A stretch of 59,328 nucleotides of DNA from NCBI GenBank assembly GCA_947169915.1, contig CAMVRN010000007.1, forward strand, positions 1 through 59,328. The letters run 5' to 3'. Below the pieces are notes generated by a model. The model saw only the letters and a program-made list of their open reading frames with translations. It made no database searches and was not told where the DNA came from. This document shows, in pieces, positions 57,798 to 59,328 of this stretch. This DNA comes from an uncultured Candidatus Saccharibacteria bacterium. Its GTDB lineage: Bacteria > Patescibacteriota > Saccharimonadia > Saccharimonadales > Saccharimonadaceae. The translations under genes and the position numbers were made by a program. The number at the start of each line of letters is the position of its first letter. Positions within the stretch are counted from its first letter, which is position 1.

Positions 57798-59328
57798 ATG
57801 GGTCAGAATATTTTTTGTCAAAAACTTAAAAAATCATTCCTGATTATTTTGTCTGCTATACTCATCATCCCAGTCGTTATTAGTGCGCTCGTCCTCTCTT
57901 CTGAAGTTTTGGCCGCCACAGAGTCGTGCGCGGGGCAAGACGAAGACTGCAGAATCATTAAGGTTACCGCCGCGGGTGGCGCCAGCGTCTCGCCAGAGCA
58001 GCTAGCAATAGTCATTAAAGATGGGCTCATAAGTTACAGCAGTAGCATAGATGGAAGTATAGTTAATTTCATATCTGGCTCTGTCAATAAATACATAGAG
58101 GCCCCAAGTGGCACAGAAATAGAACACATCTACATATATAGCTTTGACGGGTCGACATTAATCGCCGACAGCGCCGTCTCAAAACAAAGTAGCGGATTGA
58201 TTACTGTTCCAGGCACTTCAATAGAAGACACCGGAGAGGATGAAGGAGCTCAGGACGAATTCGCCGTAACGTTGGATAATAAATGCGGGAAAGAGGGATA
58301 TGCTGAGGAAGACTATTGCACAGTCAAGATAAAGATGGTGCATGCTGACTCTTTTGATTCATACGGTAATCCGCTGGGAGAAGTGTCTCATTTTCCTCCA
58401 GAGAGAACAATTACGCTCAGTAAAACCGGCACCGAGATTTATGCAGAAGTCTCCAGAGATTCATACGGAATGTACAGTTTTAAACTAATCGTAGATGGCG
58501 CTACTGTTGAATCATTGGTGTCCCGTGGCTCAGTCTATAACATTTTTATAAATGAGCCTGGAGTAAATGGCGCACTAGTTTTTTCGACGAACGACCAAGT
58601 TACATCGACCTGCCAAATTATGGAGAAAGACATCGGAGCCTCTAGCGGTCATCCTATCACGAATGGAACTTGCAGACTCAGACCAGACGAAAACGAAAAG
58701 ACTCATTATATCAGGGTTAAGTTTATGGATAATACCGCAGAAACTCCAACGTGCCACGGCGCCGCAGGAGAAATCGGTTGGATTATTTGTCCTATTCTTG
58801 AACTTGCTGCTAGTGCTAGCCAATGGGCTTTCAAAGAAGTCGTCGAACCATCTCTCCGTCTTCGCTCTCAACTCTTCGACACGACAGGCGCCAACAATGG
58901 TACATTCCGCGCGTGGGGAACATTCCGTGATATGGCAAACATCATCTTTGCCATCCTTCTCATCTTCGTCATTATTTCCCAAGTCACAGGTGTCGGTATC
59001 GATAATTATGGCATCAAGAAGACTCTTCCTAACCTCATCCTTGCCGCCATACTCGTAAACCTCTCCTTCTATATTTGCCAAGGTCTTGTTGACATTTCTA
59101 ACATTGCGGGGTCGGGAGTGTATAACCTGTTAAACGATATACCCATCACTGTCGAATCTAGCGCCATAGGTGGCCTAGCATTTACAACGAGCATCATTAA
59201 TACAGTGGCTCTAGCCATTACCGGAGGTGTTGTCGCGAGCTTAGTTGCGGGCGGATTCTGGACCATGATTCAGGGTGCTCTTCTCGCCGTTCTCCCAGCC
59301 TTCATCTCCGCATTCTTAGGTATTCTTT
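57798..59328 (+). CDS. TrbL/VirB6-like secretion membrane protein (5' part, cut by window end)
   Basis: The frame is open for 510 codons to the window edge. A signal peptide or first helix (SFLIILSAILIIPVVISALV) is followed by an extracellular region of about 300 residues with cysteines (ESCAGQDEDC, NKCGKEGYAEEDYC, STCQIM, GTCRLR). Then come AGEIGWIICPILELAASAS, WGTFRDMANIIFAILLIFVI, ISQVTGVGIDNYGIKKTLPN and several more helices. This core matches the TrbL/VirB6 proteins that, in Saccharibacteria, sit beside VirB4-like ATPases. It probably forms part of an inner-membrane secretion or conjugation pore. TATAAT 57782-57787 lies ten bases before the ATG. The N-domain uses ATA and AGT codons more than the conserved core. 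Confidence 0.75.
   Translation, partial: MGQNIFCQKLKKSFLIILSAILIIPVVISALVLSSEVLAATESCAGQDEDCRIIKVTAAGGASVSPEQLAIVIKDGLISYSSSIDGSIVNFISGSVNKYIEAPSGTEIEHIYIYSFDGSTLIADSAVSKQSSGLITVPGTSIEDTGEDEGAQDEFAVTLDNKCGKEGYAEEDYCTVKIKMVHADSFDSYGNPLGEVSHFPPERTITLSKTGTEIYAEVSRDSYGMYSFKLIVDGATVESLVSRGSVYNIFINEPGVNGALVFSTNDQVTSTCQIMEKDIGASSGHPITNGTCRLRPDENEKTHYIRVKFMDNTAETPTCHGAAGEIGWIICPILELAASASQWAFKEVVEPSLRLRSQLFDTTGANNGTFRAWGTFRDMANIIFAILLIFVIISQVTGVGIDNYGIKKTLPNLILAAILVNLSFYICQGLVDISNIAGSGVYNLLNDIPITVESSAIGGLAFTTSIINTVALAITGGVVASLVAGGFWTMIQGALLAVLPAFISAFLGIL

Noticed and set aside
57818-58030. Minus-strand frame near the end of the window
   Set aside because: It is antisense to the signal peptide and ectodomain of the TrbL-like gene, whose frame is open to the window edge.
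1-59328. Alternative genetic code (TGA as glycine), as in Gracilibacteria and Absconditabacteria
   Set aside because: TGA ends several well-delimited genes (for example 16884-16886, 31982-31984 minus, 50618-50620), and conserved proteins show no in-frame TGA at glycine positions.

Overview
The window reads as a chromosomal segment of a Patescibacteria (CPR) bacterium, most likely a Saccharibacterium (TM7). This placement is inferred from gene style rather than computed. The proteins are reduced in length, TGA is used as a normal stop, and there is no biosynthetic operon. The window also holds type IV pilus genes, a TrbL/VirB6-like secretion protein, a lamin-tail surface protein and a membrane-tethered Clp ATPase. 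No phage, insertion sequence, CRISPR array or replication origin was seen. No gap without a gene exceeds about 300 bases.

Layout. (1) 1-1.3 kb: the tail of a small protein, an AEC-family permease and a CAU tRNA. (2) 1.4-12.9 kb: a surface-protein island. It holds one 1267-residue adhesin-like protein built from InlB-type and FISUMP modules, four small secreted two-cysteine proteins, and three membrane-anchored Ig-like proteins resembling the DUF916/DUF3324 partners of WxL systems. A fourth such anchor lies at 19.4 kb. (3) 12.9-19.3 kb: membrane proteins, an FtsB-like protein, three TPR-like membrane proteins, three prepilin-like proteins and the initiator tRNA. (4) 19.4-24.9 kb: the fourth anchor, a hairpin RNA/terminator, a lamin-tail protein and a flavoprotein lacking its catalytic cysteines. 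(5) 25-35.5 kb: dnaK with two CIRCE operators, acetate kinase with a cysteine-rich tail, a membrane Clp ATPase, two tRNA-Pro and a P-type ATPase. (6) 35.5-48.5 kb: FNT channel, PilB/GspE ATPase, HIT protein, recA-Nudix-recX, tilS, murI, a glycosyltransferase and several tRNAs. (7) 48.5-59.3 kb: a Mur-ligase fragment, dnaJ behind its own CIRCE, a TrmA/RlmD-like enzyme, ruvB, lepA, a nucleotide kinase, pgi, a carbamate kinase and a TrbL/VirB6-like protein cut by the window end.

How the parts fit. Surface proteins, pilins, PilB and the TrbL-like protein point to a life attached to a host cell. Acetate kinase and carbamate kinase could make ATP by substrate-level phosphorylation, and pgi serves central sugar metabolism. 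DnaK and DnaJ appear to share HrcA/CIRCE control. TilS fits the presence of an Ile2-type CAU tRNA. A striking general feature is that more than 20 genes have a TATAAT-like box ending 6-8 bases before the start codon, often inside TRTGNTATAAT. Their mRNAs should therefore be leaderless. Surface and operon-internal genes instead use Shine-Dalgarno sites, several behind A-rich leaders.
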